DNA of 64,000 bases, from the NCBI GenBank assembly GCA_017404935.1, contig JAFRBI010000007.1, positions 55,454-119,453 of the forward strand, in the 5' to 3' direction. Below are positions 49,139-57,709 of the stretch, one piece after another (position 1 is the first letter of the stretch; the number at the start of each line of letters is the position of its first letter). Under the pieces are notes generated by a model, which worked only from the letters and a program-made list of their open reading frames with translations, did no database searches and was not told the DNA's origin. The translations under genes were made by a program, and so were the position numbers. This DNA is from Candidatus Saccharimonadota bacterium. GTDB taxonomy: Bacteria; Patescibacteriota; Saccharimonadia; Saccharimonadales; Saccharimonadaceae.

Positions 49139-49663
49139 TTACTTTTTTCGTACTTGCACCGACAAGTTGCGCCCGTTCATTTGTGGGGTACCTTCCATTA
49201 CGGCGTCTTCGCCGAGAAGGGAAACAACCTTATCTAAAAGTTCTTTACCGATTTCTCTGTGAGCCATTTCACGGCCCTTAAAGACAATCATTACCTTGAC
49301 TCTGTCGCCATCATCAAGAAAACCACGCATTTTACGGACTTTGATGTTAAGGTCGTTATCTGAAATCTTGAGGCCAATCTTCATTTGCTTGAGCTCGGAC
49401 TGTTTTTCACGAGCCTTTTTGCGGTTCTTGGCTTCTTCTTTCATCTTTTGATACTGGAATTTACCCCAGTCAATAATCTTAACGACCGGCGGATTAGCAT
49501 TAGCGGCAATCTCCACTAAATCTACTCCCTGTTCCTTCGCAAGCATCTGGGCATCTTTACTCGACATAATGCCAAGCTGCTCACCGCTTCCGCCAATTAC
49601 GCGCACCTCTGGATAACGAATTTCTCCATTGATACGTATATGCTGTTTTGGTGAGTTTTTGAT
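49139..49663 (-). CDS. infC: Translation initiation factor IF-3, with ATC start codon
   Basis: IF-3 keeps the 30S subunit free and checks start codons. The N-terminal domain has INGEIRYPEVRVIGGSGEQLGIM, the C-terminal domain IGLKISDNDLNIKVRKMRGFLDDGDRVKVMIVFKGREM. No ATG or GTG exists upstream of the conserved INGEIR block after the last in-frame stop; the only well-placed start is ATC (complement of 49661-49663) with AAAGGA 4 nt upstream. IF-3 genes in many bacteria start at AUU or AUC and use this to autoregulate. A GTG at 49606 would remove the first 19 residues, including INGEIRYPE. Confidence 0.93.
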   Translation of the reverse strand: MKNSPKQHIRINGEIRYPEVRVIGGSGEQLGIMSSKDAQMLAKEQGVDLVEIAANANPPVVKIIDWGKFQYQKMKEEAKNRKKAREKQSELKQMKIGLKISDNDLNIKVRKMRGFLDDGDRVKVMIVFKGREMAHREIGKELLDKVVSLLGEDAVMEGTPQMNGRNLSVQVRKK

Positions 49664-49731
49664 GGTGTCCTTTCTACTCTTGAATTAACCTGTAACCATT
49701 ATAGCAAAGTTTTAGAAAAAATACAAGGGTT

Positions 49732-51249
49732 TTATCTCTCATACCGTCTCCGATAGGTTAGGGCTTCGGCGATATGTGGCGCTTTAATTACTGGAGCGCC
49801 TTCTAAATCGGCAATCGTCTGGGCCACCTTAATGGTTTTAAAATACGACCTTGCCGACAGCTGTAATTTATCCGATGCATCAGAGAGCAATCGTTCTGCC
49901 TCCGGGTCCATTTTGAGAATCTTAGTTACTTCATAAGACGACAGGGAAGCGTTATAAAATCCATCTCGCCCGTATCTGTTAGCCTGCCTTTTTATCGCCT
50001 CTGTTATAGTATTTTTTACAACACTATGTTCGCCCCTGTTAGGAAGAGCCTTTTTTAGGTCCTGATTTTCCACTCGGTCTACATTTATGCACATATCGAT
50101 TCGATCAAACAGAGGTCCAGAGAGTTTTTTCTGGTAGTTTTGTATCTGTAATTCGGTGCATTTGCACTCGTGGGTCGGGTCGCCCAGATAGCCACAAGGG
50201 CAGGGATTCATCGTCGCCACCAGCATAAAATCTGCCGGGTAAGTAGCCTTAGCACTAGCTCTAGACACCGTCACTACATGGTCTTCCAGGGGTTGTCTTA
50301 AAGCCTCCAAAACCGGCCTCTGAAATTCTGGTATCTCGTCTAAGAACAAAATACCCTTGTGCGCCAGCGAAATTTCCCCCGGTCCAGCCGACGCTCCACC
50401 CCCAATAATAGAGGTCGCACTTGCTGTATGATGTGGGCTTCTAAACGGCCGTTTCTCTATAATTTCATCCTTAGACACTCCCGCAATAGAGTATAACTTG
50501 GTAATATCAATTTTCTCATCAGGGGTAAGCTCGGGCAAAAGGTTCGCCGCTGCCTTGGCGAGCAAAGTTTTGCCTGCCCCTGGTGGGCCAGAAATTAAGA
50601 TATTATGGTGCCCAGCAATTGCCACCGTCATCGCCCGTTTGGCAGTTTCTTGCCCCCGAATGTGGTCTAAAATTGGTCCAGAAACTTCACTAGACGCATG
50701 AGAAGCCACTTTTATTTCGCTTATGCTAGGAAGCTCAGCTTGATTTTTAAGGTGCAGATACAGCACTTCTAGGCTCTCCACCCCATAAACTGTGATGCCA
50801 GAAATCAAGTTGGCCTGAGAGAGGTTATTATAAGGCACAAACACTTCACGAATTCCAGCCCTTTTCGCCTCCTCCACGATATTTATAATACCTTTCACCG
50901 GTCGCACTTTACCATCTAGCGAAAGCTCACCTACAAACAGCCGCCCTTCCGTATCTGTTTTTAGCAGCTGTTTTGATAGTACCAACACCGAGAGCGCAAT
51001 CGGCAGGTCCAGATACGACCCGTCTTTATTGAGGTCTGCCGGCGCCAGGTTGATAGTTACCTTCTTATCGGGGAACGAAAACCCCGAATTAACGATGGCA
51101 CTCCTCACCCTGTCGCGCGCCTCGGAAATAGTTTTATTGGCCATACCAACGATGTTAAACGCCGGTAGCCCCCTGTTTAGATCGCCCTCCACCTCCACCG
51201 GTTTTGCCAAGAAACCGTAGGGGATCGCTGAATGTATTTTAGAAATCAT
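49732..51249 (-). CDS. comM: ComM/YifB-type Mg-chelatase-like helicase
   Basis: 505-residue AAA+ protein related to ComM, which drives branch migration when single-stranded DNA is integrated during natural transformation. Start KIHSAIPYGFLAKPVEVEGD and GLPAFNIVGM are typical. The ATPase core has Walker A SGPPGAGKTLLAK and Walker B GILFLDEIPEF, with ANAPGEISLAHKG-like segment. A cysteine-rich insert (MNPCPCGYLGDPTHECKCTE) is present as in ComM/YifB. Together with the type IV pilus it points to competence. The minus-strand -10 (TAGAAG) is 6 nt before the ATG, at the edge of a palindromic element. Confidence 0.93.
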   Translation of the reverse strand: MISKIHSAIPYGFLAKPVEVEGDLNRGLPAFNIVGMANKTISEARDRVRSAIVNSGFSFPDKKVTINLAPADLNKDGSYLDLPIALSVLVLSKQLLKTDTEGRLFVGELSLDGKVRPVKGIINIVEEAKRAGIREVFVPYNNLSQANLISGITVYGVESLEVLYLHLKNQAELPSISEIKVASHASSEVSGPILDHIRGQETAKRAMTVAIAGHHNILISGPPGAGKTLLAKAAANLLPELTPDEKIDITKLYSIAGVSKDEIIEKRPFRSPHHTASATSIIGGGASAGPGEISLAHKGILFLDEIPEFQRPVLEALRQPLEDHVVTVSRASAKATYPADFMLVATMNPCPCGYLGDPTHECKCTELQIQNYQKKLSGPLFDRIDMCINVDRVENQDLKKALPNRGEHSVVKNTITEAIKRQANRYGRDGFYNASLSSYEVTKILKMDPEAERLLSDASDKLQLSARSYFKTIKVAQTIADLEGAPVIKAPHIAEALTYRRRYER

Positions 51250-51303
51250 GCAACTCTTCTATCACACTTCAAAATAAATTTCAACCCCCCACCCCCCGCT
51301 TAT

Positions 51304-51454
51304 GGTATTTTTTGTGTTATTTTGAGGGATTCCGGAGCGCGGCAGCGCGAGGCGAAGCGCCGGCCGCCCGTGGCGCTCGCCCATTGGGACGCGAATTGCC
51401 GAAGGCAAACGGGCCGGCCGGACGCGGCCCGAAAAATAATACAAAAATACTACC
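51304..51454. repeat. Intergenic palindromic element
   Basis: Arms GGTATTTTTTGTGTTATTTT (51304-51323) and AAAAATAATACAAAAATACT (51433-51452) are inverted copies with small differences. The core includes CCGGAGCGCGGCAGCGCGAG, shared with 5553-5669, and GAATTGCCGAAGGCAAACG (51391-51409), shared with the element in ileS. Intergenic upstream of comM. Confidence 0.85.
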
Positions 51455-51509
51455 AAAATGCTTGTGGAAAACTCGGCCCAAAAAATACAAAAATTTATTC
51501 AAAAATGTA

Positions 51510-51538
51510 TTGACATAAGCAATTTTACACGATATAAT
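51510..51538 (+). promoter_or_regulatory. Consensus promoter of a small RNA
   Basis: TTGACA (51510-51515), 17 bp, TATAAT (51533-51538). Transcription should start near 51545. Confidence 0.85.
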
Positions 51539-51544
51539 AGAGGT

Positions 51545-51659
51545 AGCTTTTGAATAAAAAAATTATTCAAAAGCCAAAAACAAACAATATAGCCAAAATA
51601 ACTCCACACTCTACTTATGAAGGTCGGTTTCCTCGCAGTTAGCCGACCTTCACCTTTTT
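51545..51659 (+). ncRNA. Small RNA with 5' hairpin and terminator
   Basis: A consensus promoter precedes a hairpin CTTTTGAATA/TTATTCAAAAG near the 5' end, an A-rich single-stranded middle, and a strong terminator (TGAAGGTCGG 51618-51627 with CCGACCTTCA 51643-51652 and a T run). No convincing ORF. About 115 nt. It precedes tmRNA and could be a regulatory RNA; identity unknown (too short and differently built for 6S RNA). Confidence 0.6.
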
Positions 51660-51665
51660 CTCACG

Positions 51666-51694
51666 TTGTAATTTGTAAATTTTTATGGTATAAT
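51666..51694 (+). promoter_or_regulatory. tmRNA promoter
   Basis: TTGTAA (51666-51671), 17 bp, TATAAT (51689-51694). The start is near the 5' end of the tmRNA at 51705. Confidence 0.75.
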
Positions 51695-51704
51695 TAAGCT
51701 AGTT

Positions 51705-52058
51705 GGGGCTGACAAAGCTTAGACGGATTGTTAACAGATTTGATGCGTGCCGATTAAATACCGTAAGTATTAAATAAGTGCTAAAAACACTAAAACTGCG
51801 CATGTTGCATACATGCCAGCTTATGCTTAAGATTTGTTAAGCTGGTCTTTATGTAAGGTTCCATAGCATAAAGATTATCATACAATGGGAATAAGGCCTT
51901 TAGAGCGGCGTCTGGAGGCTCGAAAACTAGCCTGCGCGTTTATCAGTTTCGTTTTCTGCAGCTGATAATCTTTGCTAAGTTGAAACAGAAAACTACACAC
52001 GTAGATTCAGATCCCCGTGACGGTTCGGACCCGGAGGCAGTATCCGGCAGCTCCACCA
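51705..52058 (+). ncRNA. ssrA: Transfer-messenger RNA with unusual T loop
   Basis: tmRNA rescues stalled ribosomes and tags the nascent chain. Acceptor GGGGCTG (51705-51711) pairs with CAGCTCC, followed by ACCA (52055-52058). A tag-like frame from GCT at 51780 reads AKNTKTAHVAYMPAYA and stops at 51828-51830, inside the loop of a P5-like hairpin (CCAGCTTA/TTAAGCTGG). The T arm is CCGGA-GGCAGTA-TCCGG: the stem is perfect but the loop lacks the TTCGA sequence. The 5' GACGG-type element is present. About 354 nt with a terminator 14 nt downstream. The exact resume codon is inferred. Confidence 0.85.
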
Positions 52059-52072
52059 AAATAGAAATTTAT

Positions 52073-52094
52073 ACAGCCCAAAAGGCTGTTTTTT
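52073..52094 (+). terminator. tmRNA terminator
   Basis: ACAGCC and GGCTGT pair around CAAAA, then TTTTTT. 14 nt after the tmRNA 3' end. Confidence 0.9.
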
Positions 52095-52209
52095 AACGCC
52101 AAACACAACGTTTTGCTGTAAAAATTACAACATAATGTAAAAAATACCAAACAGAGAAGAAACAGTATAAACGTTGTAAATAATACAACAAAAAAGTTGA
52201 ACAAAACTA

Positions 52210-52238
52210 TTGCATTTTTATAAAGCTTATGCTACACT
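52210..52238 (+). promoter_or_regulatory. Promoter of the 52.2-52.7 kb structured RNA
   Basis: TTGCAT (52210-52215), 17 bp, TACACT (52233-52238) in ATGCTACACT, an extended -10. Confidence 0.7.
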
Positions 52239-52244
52239 AAAAAT

Positions 52245-52585
52245 AGTCGTGATGACTAAACAAAAACTTAAAACAAAAGGACAAAAAACTATGAAAATAA
52301 AACGTGAATAAAACCTTGGCGGACCAAAAGGTAGTTTCTAGCCATAAATTACATTCTAGGAATTACCTCAAGCTCCGCCAAGGAGGCCAAGGCACTTGCC
52401 AAAGCCAAAAGCGTAAGAGCGCGTTAGCAAATCCTTTATTAGCACATTAGAAGTATAAACCAGAGTAAAGGGAAAAACTAACAAGGACCATATGCTTCAC
52501 CTCTGCGTGAAGCGGTCAAACGGAGAAAGTGGACAGGTTGCGGTCAATAGTTAAGATTTTAGGCACCGGATAACCTTCCACTTTT
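52245..52585 (+). ncRNA. Unassigned structured RNA with 6-residue leader ORF
   Basis: After the promoter comes AAAAGGAC and a six-codon ORF (MKIKRE, 52291-52311). Then a long two-part hairpin: CCTTGGCGGA (52314-52323) with TCCGCCAAGG (52374-52383), enclosing AGGTAGTTTCTAG/CTAGGAATTACCT. Downstream GACC-GCTTCAC/GTGAAGC-GGTC (52486-52520 region) and GGAGAAAGTGG/CCACTTTTCC enclosing AGGTT/AACCT. No long frame in the 52.1-52.7 kb stretch. Not recognised as SRP RNA, 6S RNA or a known riboswitch. Confidence 0.55.
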
Positions 52586-52706
52586 CCCCATATAAAACCA
52601 TAAAACCTCACACAATACTCGCAGCAAAACTTAGGGGGAATGGATACTTGGGGGACTGTAGAAATACAGACTAAACTATTTTTAGAAAGTATGCTACAAT
52701 ATGGTT

Positions 52707-53060
52707 ATGACTATTAACCGCATTATCAAAGTAGCCGGGGCCCTCGGGGTTCTCGTCCTAGTCGGAATGCTAACTCTTACATCACCTACGGCTATCGGTC
52801 CGTTAGGTGTTTTAGTTTTTTTTACAACACTCTATCTGACAATTTTCAGCGGTTTTTCAATAGCCCTCGAAATCTTTAATCGCCTCGCCTATAAGAGAGA
52901 AGACATGAAAAGAAAGGATTATCTCTCGGCTGCCGTAATGGCATTTGGCCCAATTATGGTGATAATGGCCCGTTCATTTGGCGCCATCAACCTCTGGACT
53001 TTAAGCCTTATCGCAATTTTCTTAATTTTGGCGGAATTTTTGGTCTACAAAAAGGCCTAA
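52707..53060 (+). CDS. Hypothetical membrane protein (117 aa)
   Basis: The start is the ATG at 52707, 6 nt after the extended -10 TATGCTACAAT (52695-52700); an ATG two codons earlier overlaps the promoter. The protein has about four membrane helices (residues 9-27, 30-53, 72-87 and 92-113) with a basic loop between helices two and three (NRLAYKREDMKRKD). No family recognised. It precedes the hypothetical protein and VirD4-like ATPase genes in the same direction and could be part of that system, but with its own promoter. Confidence 0.65.
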   Translation: MTINRIIKVAGALGVLVLVGMLTLTSPTAIGPLGVLVFFTTLYLTIFSGFSIALEIFNRLAYKREDMKRKDYLSAAVMAFGPIMVIMARSFGAINLWTLSLIAIFLILAEFLVYKKA

Positions 53061-53098
53061 TTTTTCCCAAAATTAAAAGATTGTGCTAAAATAAGCAT

Positions 53099-53614
53099 AT
53101 GGACAATGGTCATAAAGGCGCTATTTTTAGCAGCAACCCAGAGATGGGCAATGATTTGAACACCGAAAATTGGCAAGAATCGCTAAAAGAAGCCACGCCA
53201 GCTGGTATGCCTGCCCCAGAAGAATTAGGTGCGAAGGAAGATATCGCCACCACCGAAGATGCTGGGCTTTATTCGGCCGAGGAGCCTCTTACTCCAGATA
53301 CTAAGACTCATTTAGCAGAAGGCGACCCTTACGAACTTGGTCAAATCACCCCTGTGGATCAGCCACAAATGCCAAAAACCACCGCAGACATTACCCCTCA
53401 GAAATACAACCCCGTAAATATCAGAACCACCGGCGACAAACTCGAAAAATCCACTATTCCAGAGATAGACAACATTATCACCGAGCTAAACCAAACCGGC
53501 AATCTCAACAATTTTTACGATGAAATCAGGGGCACAGACGAAAAACCAGGCATGATGGAAATAAACCTCAAGAATTCTTACAACCGTCAGCTCGGCGAAA
53601 GGGAGGCGTCCTAA
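53099..53614 (+). CDS. Hypothetical soluble acidic protein (171 aa) upstream of the VirD4-like gene
   Basis: Not recognised. Low complexity, rich in Glu, Pro, Thr and Asp, with no membrane segment or cysteine; probably disordered except for a C-terminal helix. TAAAAT at 53087-53092 is 6 nt before the ATG, so it is leaderless. It ends 1 bp before the ATPase gene and is probably cotranscribed. In the CPR VirD4-like neighbourhoods I know of, such disordered proteins could act as adaptors; this is inference. Confidence 0.6.
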   Translation: MDNGHKGAIFSSNPEMGNDLNTENWQESLKEATPAGMPAPEELGAKEDIATTEDAGLYSAEEPLTPDTKTHLAEGDPYELGQITPVDQPQMPKTTADITPQKYNPVNIRTTGDKLEKSTIPEIDNIITELNQTGNLNNFYDEIRGTDEKPGMMEINLKNSYNRQLGEREAS

Positions 53615-53615
53615 A

Positions 53616-56183
53616 ATGCCGTCTTGGGTGGTCATTTTAATCTTAATCGGCTCGATCATCATCTTGCTATCGGTGATTTTTAGCGCCAAAATTAGCAAAC
53701 TCCGGAAGTCCAAGAGATACGAACGTGGCCTCAAAATGGTGCCACTTCTGATTCATCTCCCACCTTCCACCGATGATATCGAAGGCGGTGGCAGAGACAA
53801 ACGCGACATCGCTCTTGAAGCTATCTCTAAATCTCAGGTGATGTATTCTATTCTAGCTTCCACTATTACCAAGGGGTTCAAGACTAAGCTCTATGGACAA
53901 CGTCATTTCTCTTTTGAAATCATCGCCAAAGACGGCTTTATCAGATATTACGCCATCGTACCAGCCGTTTTAACAGAGACAGTAAAACAGGCCATCCAAT
54001 CTGCCTACCCTACTGCTAGAATCGAGGAAAAGAGGGAAGAGAACATCTTCGCCCCTAATGGCACAGTAGATAACATCGCTGGCGCCGAGCTCATCTTAAA
54101 CAAAGACTCGTATCTACCAATCGCCACCTATGAGGACACCAAACGCGATGCCTCGTTGGCGCTGCTAAATGCTATGAGCGCCGTCAAACAAGACGAGGGT
54201 GCGTCTGTACAAATTCTTTTCCGCCCTGCACAAAAAAATTGGTCAGAAAACGCCAAGCACTATGTCGAAAGCTTAAGCAAAGGCAAAACCACCAAAAAGA
54301 CCGTTGGTGGCACTGGCATCGCCACTTTTGCGATGGACATCTTAAGGGCCCCTTGGGAAGTCCCAGAGATGCACGAAAAAGGCGGAACCGTAGAAGAAAC
54401 TACACCAGTTAAACAAGACGAAATCTCCGCAGTCACCAATAAAATGCGCTATCCGGCCTTTGAAACCCTGGTACGAGTGGTAGCAAGCTCAAGTACTAAA
54501 CCTCGCTCAGAAGCGATTTTAAGTGGTATTTTAAGTTCATTCTCTCAGTTCAATTCTCAAGAATTCAATGGTTTTAAAGTTAACGCTATGAGAGACCCTA
54601 GAAAACTTGCCGTAGATTACACCTTTAGATTTTTCCCAATCAAAATAGCAAATAACGTCTTAAACAGCGTAGAACTCGCCTCTATTTTCCACCTTCCAGA
54701 GCAGGATGCTATTCCGTCCTCATCTGTTGAGCGCCAACTTGTCAAGCAAGTTGATGGTCCAGCTAAGCTGATGCAAGAAGGTTTATTCCTCGGTACCAAC
54801 GAATTTAGAGGCACCAAAAAACCAATTTACCTTGGCGAAAACGACCGTCGTCGCCATATGTATGTAATTGGTCAAACTGGTATGGGTAAATCCGTTTTCC
54901 TCGAGAATCTCGCTTTTCAAGATATGTGCGATGGCAAAGGTTTTGCCTTTATCGACCCACACGGTGATGCTGTGGAAGCTATCTTGAAACGTGTTCCAGA
55001 AGAGAGGGTAGATGATGTAATCTACTTCGATCCGGCCGACATCGAACACCCGGTTGGTATGAATATGTTTGAATATACCTCCGAAGATCAAAAGGATTTC
55101 ATCGTGCAAGAGGGAATTTCGATGCTTCAATCTCTGTTTGACCCTCAGAATCAAGGCTTCTTCGGTCCACGTGGTCAGCACATGTTTAGAAACGCTGCCC
55201 TTCTCTTGATGAGCGACCCTAAGGGCGCCACCTTTATTGATATTCCTCAGTGTTTCACCGATCCGGAGTTTGTCAAATCCAAACTCAAATACGTCACCGA
55301 TAAGGCAGTATATGACTATTGGACCAAGGAATTTCCAGCAAGTCAGAAATCATCTGATGCCGGCGAAGTCATCACTTGGTTCGCCTCTAAATGGGGCCCA
55401 TTTATCTCTAATACTATTATGAGAAATACGCTCGGTCAGGTTAAATCTGGCTTTAATATCAGAGAGATTATGGATAACAAAAAGATCTTCCTCGTCAACC
55501 TCTCTAAGGGGCGGCTCGGTGATATCAATGCCAACCTTCTCGGTATGATCTTTGTGATGAAGTTCCAACAGGCTGCGATGTCCCGTCAAGATATTCCAGA
55601 GGACCAGCGCCAAGATTTCTGCTTATACGTAGATGAGTTCCAAAACTTCGCTACTGATTCATTTGAATCTATCTTATCAGAGGCCAGAAAATATCGTCTC
55701 AACCTGATTGTCGCCAACCAGTTTATGACCCAGCTCACTGATAAAATTAGGGAAGCTTTGCTTGGTAACGTCGGCACCATCATCTGTGGTCGTATCGGTG
55801 TTACCGATGCCGATTTAATGGTTAAAGCCTTCAGCCCTACCTTTACCGCTGAAGATCTTACCAAGACGCCAAACCACGCCGCTGTGGCTAAGGTAATGAT
55901 GTTTGATATGCCATCTACTCCGTTTACTATGAATCTTCCAGCCCCTATGGGGAACCCTAATGACGAGTTGATGGACAACCTCAAACTCCTCTCTGCCACC
56001 AAATTTGCTAAAACTAGAACAGAGGTAGAAAGAGAAATTGAAGAGCGCTGGAACGCTGCCAACAAAGAAAAAGCACAAGCACCTTCAGAAAATGGCCCTG
56101 AAACGCCAAAAAACGGCCCTGTAAGCGACGTTGAGGCCGAAGATGGGTTCTTGGACGCCTGGCTTCAAAAAACCGCTAAATAG
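53616..56183 (+). CDS. VirD4/TraG-like membrane ATPase
   Basis: 855 residues with one N-terminal membrane helix (WVVILILIGSIIILLSVIF), a large domain of about 350 residues, then a RecA-like ATPase: GQTGMGKSVFLENLAF (Walker A, about residue 420), FIDPHGDAVEAILKRV, Walker B-like FCLYVDEFQNFATDSFESILSEARKYRLNLIVANQF. This matches the DUF87/TraM-recognition-type coupling ATPases (VirD4/TraD family) that move DNA or proteins through type IV systems. No relaxase or other VirB genes are near, so it may serve a CPR-specific secretion or DNA translocation system. Starts 1 bp after the upstream gene. Confidence 0.85.
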   Translation: MPSWVVILILIGSIIILLSVIFSAKISKLRKSKRYERGLKMVPLLIHLPPSTDDIEGGGRDKRDIALEAISKSQVMYSILASTITKGFKTKLYGQRHFSFEIIAKDGFIRYYAIVPAVLTETVKQAIQSAYPTARIEEKREENIFAPNGTVDNIAGAELILNKDSYLPIATYEDTKRDASLALLNAMSAVKQDEGASVQILFRPAQKNWSENAKHYVESLSKGKTTKKTVGGTGIATFAMDILRAPWEVPEMHEKGGTVEETTPVKQDEISAVTNKMRYPAFETLVRVVASSSTKPRSEAILSGILSSFSQFNSQEFNGFKVNAMRDPRKLAVDYTFRFFPIKIANNVLNSVELASIFHLPEQDAIPSSSVERQLVKQVDGPAKLMQEGLFLGTNEFRGTKKPIYLGENDRRRHMYVIGQTGMGKSVFLENLAFQDMCDGKGFAFIDPHGDAVEAILKRVPEERVDDVIYFDPADIEHPVGMNMFEYTSEDQKDFIVQEGISMLQSLFDPQNQGFFGPRGQHMFRNAALLLMSDPKGATFIDIPQCFTDPEFVKSKLKYVTDKAVYDYWTKEFPASQKSSDAGEVITWFASKWGPFISNTIMRNTLGQVKSGFNIREIMDNKKIFLVNLSKGRLGDINANLLGMIFVMKFQQAAMSRQDIPEDQRQDFCLYVDEFQNFATDSFESILSEARKYRLNLIVANQFMTQLTDKIREALLGNVGTIICGRIGVTDADLMVKAFSPTFTAEDLTKTPNHAAVAKVMMFDMPSTPFTMNLPAPMGNPNDELMDNLKLLSATKFAKTRTEVEREIEERWNAANKEKAQAPSENGPETPKNGPVSDVEAEDGFLDAWLQKTAK

Positions 56184-56206
56184 CCGTATATGATATAATA
56201 TATAAA

Positions 56207-57295
56207 ATGACCTATCTAGATTATGCGGCAATTAGCCCCCTTGATAAAGAGGTGATGGAAGCGATGCACCGGGCAGAGACGCAATTTTTTGCCAATGCTT
56301 CAGCTCTTCATACCCCTGGGCATCTTGCCATGAACCAGATAGAATACACTCGTGAGCTTCTAGCCAAGCTAATCAATGCCGAGCCCGACGAAATTATTTT
56401 TACCTCTGGTGCATCAGAGAGCAATAACACCGTATTACACACCTTTGAGGGATGTCAGATTGAGGCTTCACCCCTAGAACACCACTCTGTCATTGAGGCA
56501 GCCAAGGTTTATAACGGCAAAAAACTTCCCAAACTCTACTCTTGTATGCTCGCAAATAACGAAATCGGCGACTTTCTAGATCTTGAGAAGATTGTAAAAC
56601 AGGCTAAAAAAGAAAATGCCTTTGTTCATTCAGATTTGACCCAGATTCTTGGCAAAGTCTCTATAGATGTTAAGAAATTAGGGGTAGATTACGCTACATT
56701 TAGTGCTCATAAGATAGGTGGACCGGTAGGTGTTGGTGCACTTTATGTCAAAAAAGACACCCCCTTCAAACCTCTGATTATCGGTGGTAACCAAGAGAAA
56801 AAACGCCGTGGCAGTACCTATAACACCGTAGGAATTATCGGTTTTGGCGCTGCTCTTGAGAAAATCATCAGAGAAAAGACCTGGGAAAAATACGACCAAG
56901 ATGTGCGCCACCTCCGCGACGCCTTAGCCCAGCGTATCTTAAAGGAAATACCCGGAAGCAGTCTTAATACCAACCTCAAAAATAGCCTTCCCAACATCTT
57001 AAATGCATCTTTTGAAGCCGCCGAAGGCGAATCTATTCAGCTTTATTTAGATGCAGAGGGTGTGATTGTTTCTACCGGCTCCGCCTGTGCTGCTGGCGAT
57101 ATCAAGCCTTCTCACGTTTTGATGGCTAAAACCGGCGATGCGGAGGTGGCGCACTCCTCGATTAGATTCTCCTTCGGGCTAGAAAACACGATGGAAGATG
57201 TAGATAGAGTGATGGCAGTTTTACCTGGCATCGTCAAAAGATTACAGGGAATTAGCACTATTCCTGCTAAATCTATTTCTCGCGATAATTCTTGA
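56207..57295 (+). CDS. iscS: Cysteine desulfurase (NifS/IscS-like)
   Basis: 362-residue PLP enzyme that takes sulfur from cysteine for Fe-S clusters. The PLP-binding region TFSAHKIGGPVGVGALYV carries the Schiff-base lysine, and the sulfur-accepting cysteine is in STGSACAAGD. The N-terminus FFANASALHTPGH and SGASESNNT are typical. It is shorter than E. coli IscS (404). TATAAT at 56194-56199 lies 7 nt before the ATG. It runs convergently into the scaffold gene with a 23-bp overlap, so the two Fe-S genes are on opposite strands. Confidence 0.95.
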   Translation: MTYLDYAAISPLDKEVMEAMHRAETQFFANASALHTPGHLAMNQIEYTRELLAKLINAEPDEIIFTSGASESNNTVLHTFEGCQIEASPLEHHSVIEAAKVYNGKKLPKLYSCMLANNEIGDFLDLEKIVKQAKKENAFVHSDLTQILGKVSIDVKKLGVDYATFSAHKIGGPVGVGALYVKKDTPFKPLIIGGNQEKKRRGSTYNTVGIIGFGAALEKIIREKTWEKYDQDVRHLRDALAQRILKEIPGSSLNTNLKNSLPNILNASFEAAEGESIQLYLDAEGVIVSTGSACAAGDIKPSHVLMAKTGDAEVAHSSIRFSFGLENTMEDVDRVMAVLPGIVKRLQGISTIPAKSISRDNS

Positions 57296-57674
57296 CCGCT
57301 TCTCTTAGGGCATCATGTCCCAAGATAGAGCAGTGAAACTTGTGTTTAGGCAGATTTCCAAGATAATTATCGATATCTTTAGCCGAAATCTCGATCGCTT
57401 CATCTAAGGTTTTACCCTTAGCTAGTTCAGAAAGAGCCGAAGTAGAAGCAATCGCCGAAGCGCAGCCATAAGTTTTCCAGCGAATATCGGTGATTTTATC
57501 AGTTTTGGGGTCCACCTTGATAAACATTTTCATCTGGTCGCCACAAATAGGATTACCTACGATCCCACAGGCGTCGTATTTAAATTTACTCTCATCGCCC
57601 ATCAAGAAATTGCGCGGGTTCAAAAAATGGTCTTTTACCGTCTCTGTATAAATCCAATCCTGACCTTCCTTCAT
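57273..57674 (-). CDS. iscU: Fe-S cluster scaffold protein IscU/NifU-like
   Basis: 133-residue scaffold for Fe-S assembly. The three cluster cysteines are present: YDACGIVGNPICGDQMKM (first two about residues 34 and 43), YGCASAIASTSALSEL and HKFHCSILGHDALR. The start is the ATG 7 nt after TATAAT (57682-57687, minus); an upstream in-frame ATG lies across the promoter. The usual LPPVK motif bound by HscA is not seen. Convergent with the desulfurase (23-bp overlap at the stops). Confidence 0.93.
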   Translation of the reverse strand: MKEGQDWIYTETVKDHFLNPRNFLMGDESKFKYDACGIVGNPICGDQMKMFIKVDPKTDKITDIRWKTYGCASAIASTSALSELAKGKTLDEAIEISAKDIDNYLGNLPKHKFHCSILGHDALREAVKNYREK

Positions 57675-57709
57675 AAGGTTGATTATATCATAAATTAGCC
57701 TTGCCACCC

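Noticed and set aside
51232..51518. Overlapping ORFs across the intergenic palindrome
   Set aside because: They read the GC-rich core of the repeat in several frames and show no start signals or similarity to known proteins.
52245..52585. SRP RNA or 6S RNA
   Set aside because: The conserved SRP tetraloop region and the 6S open-bubble plan are not visible.
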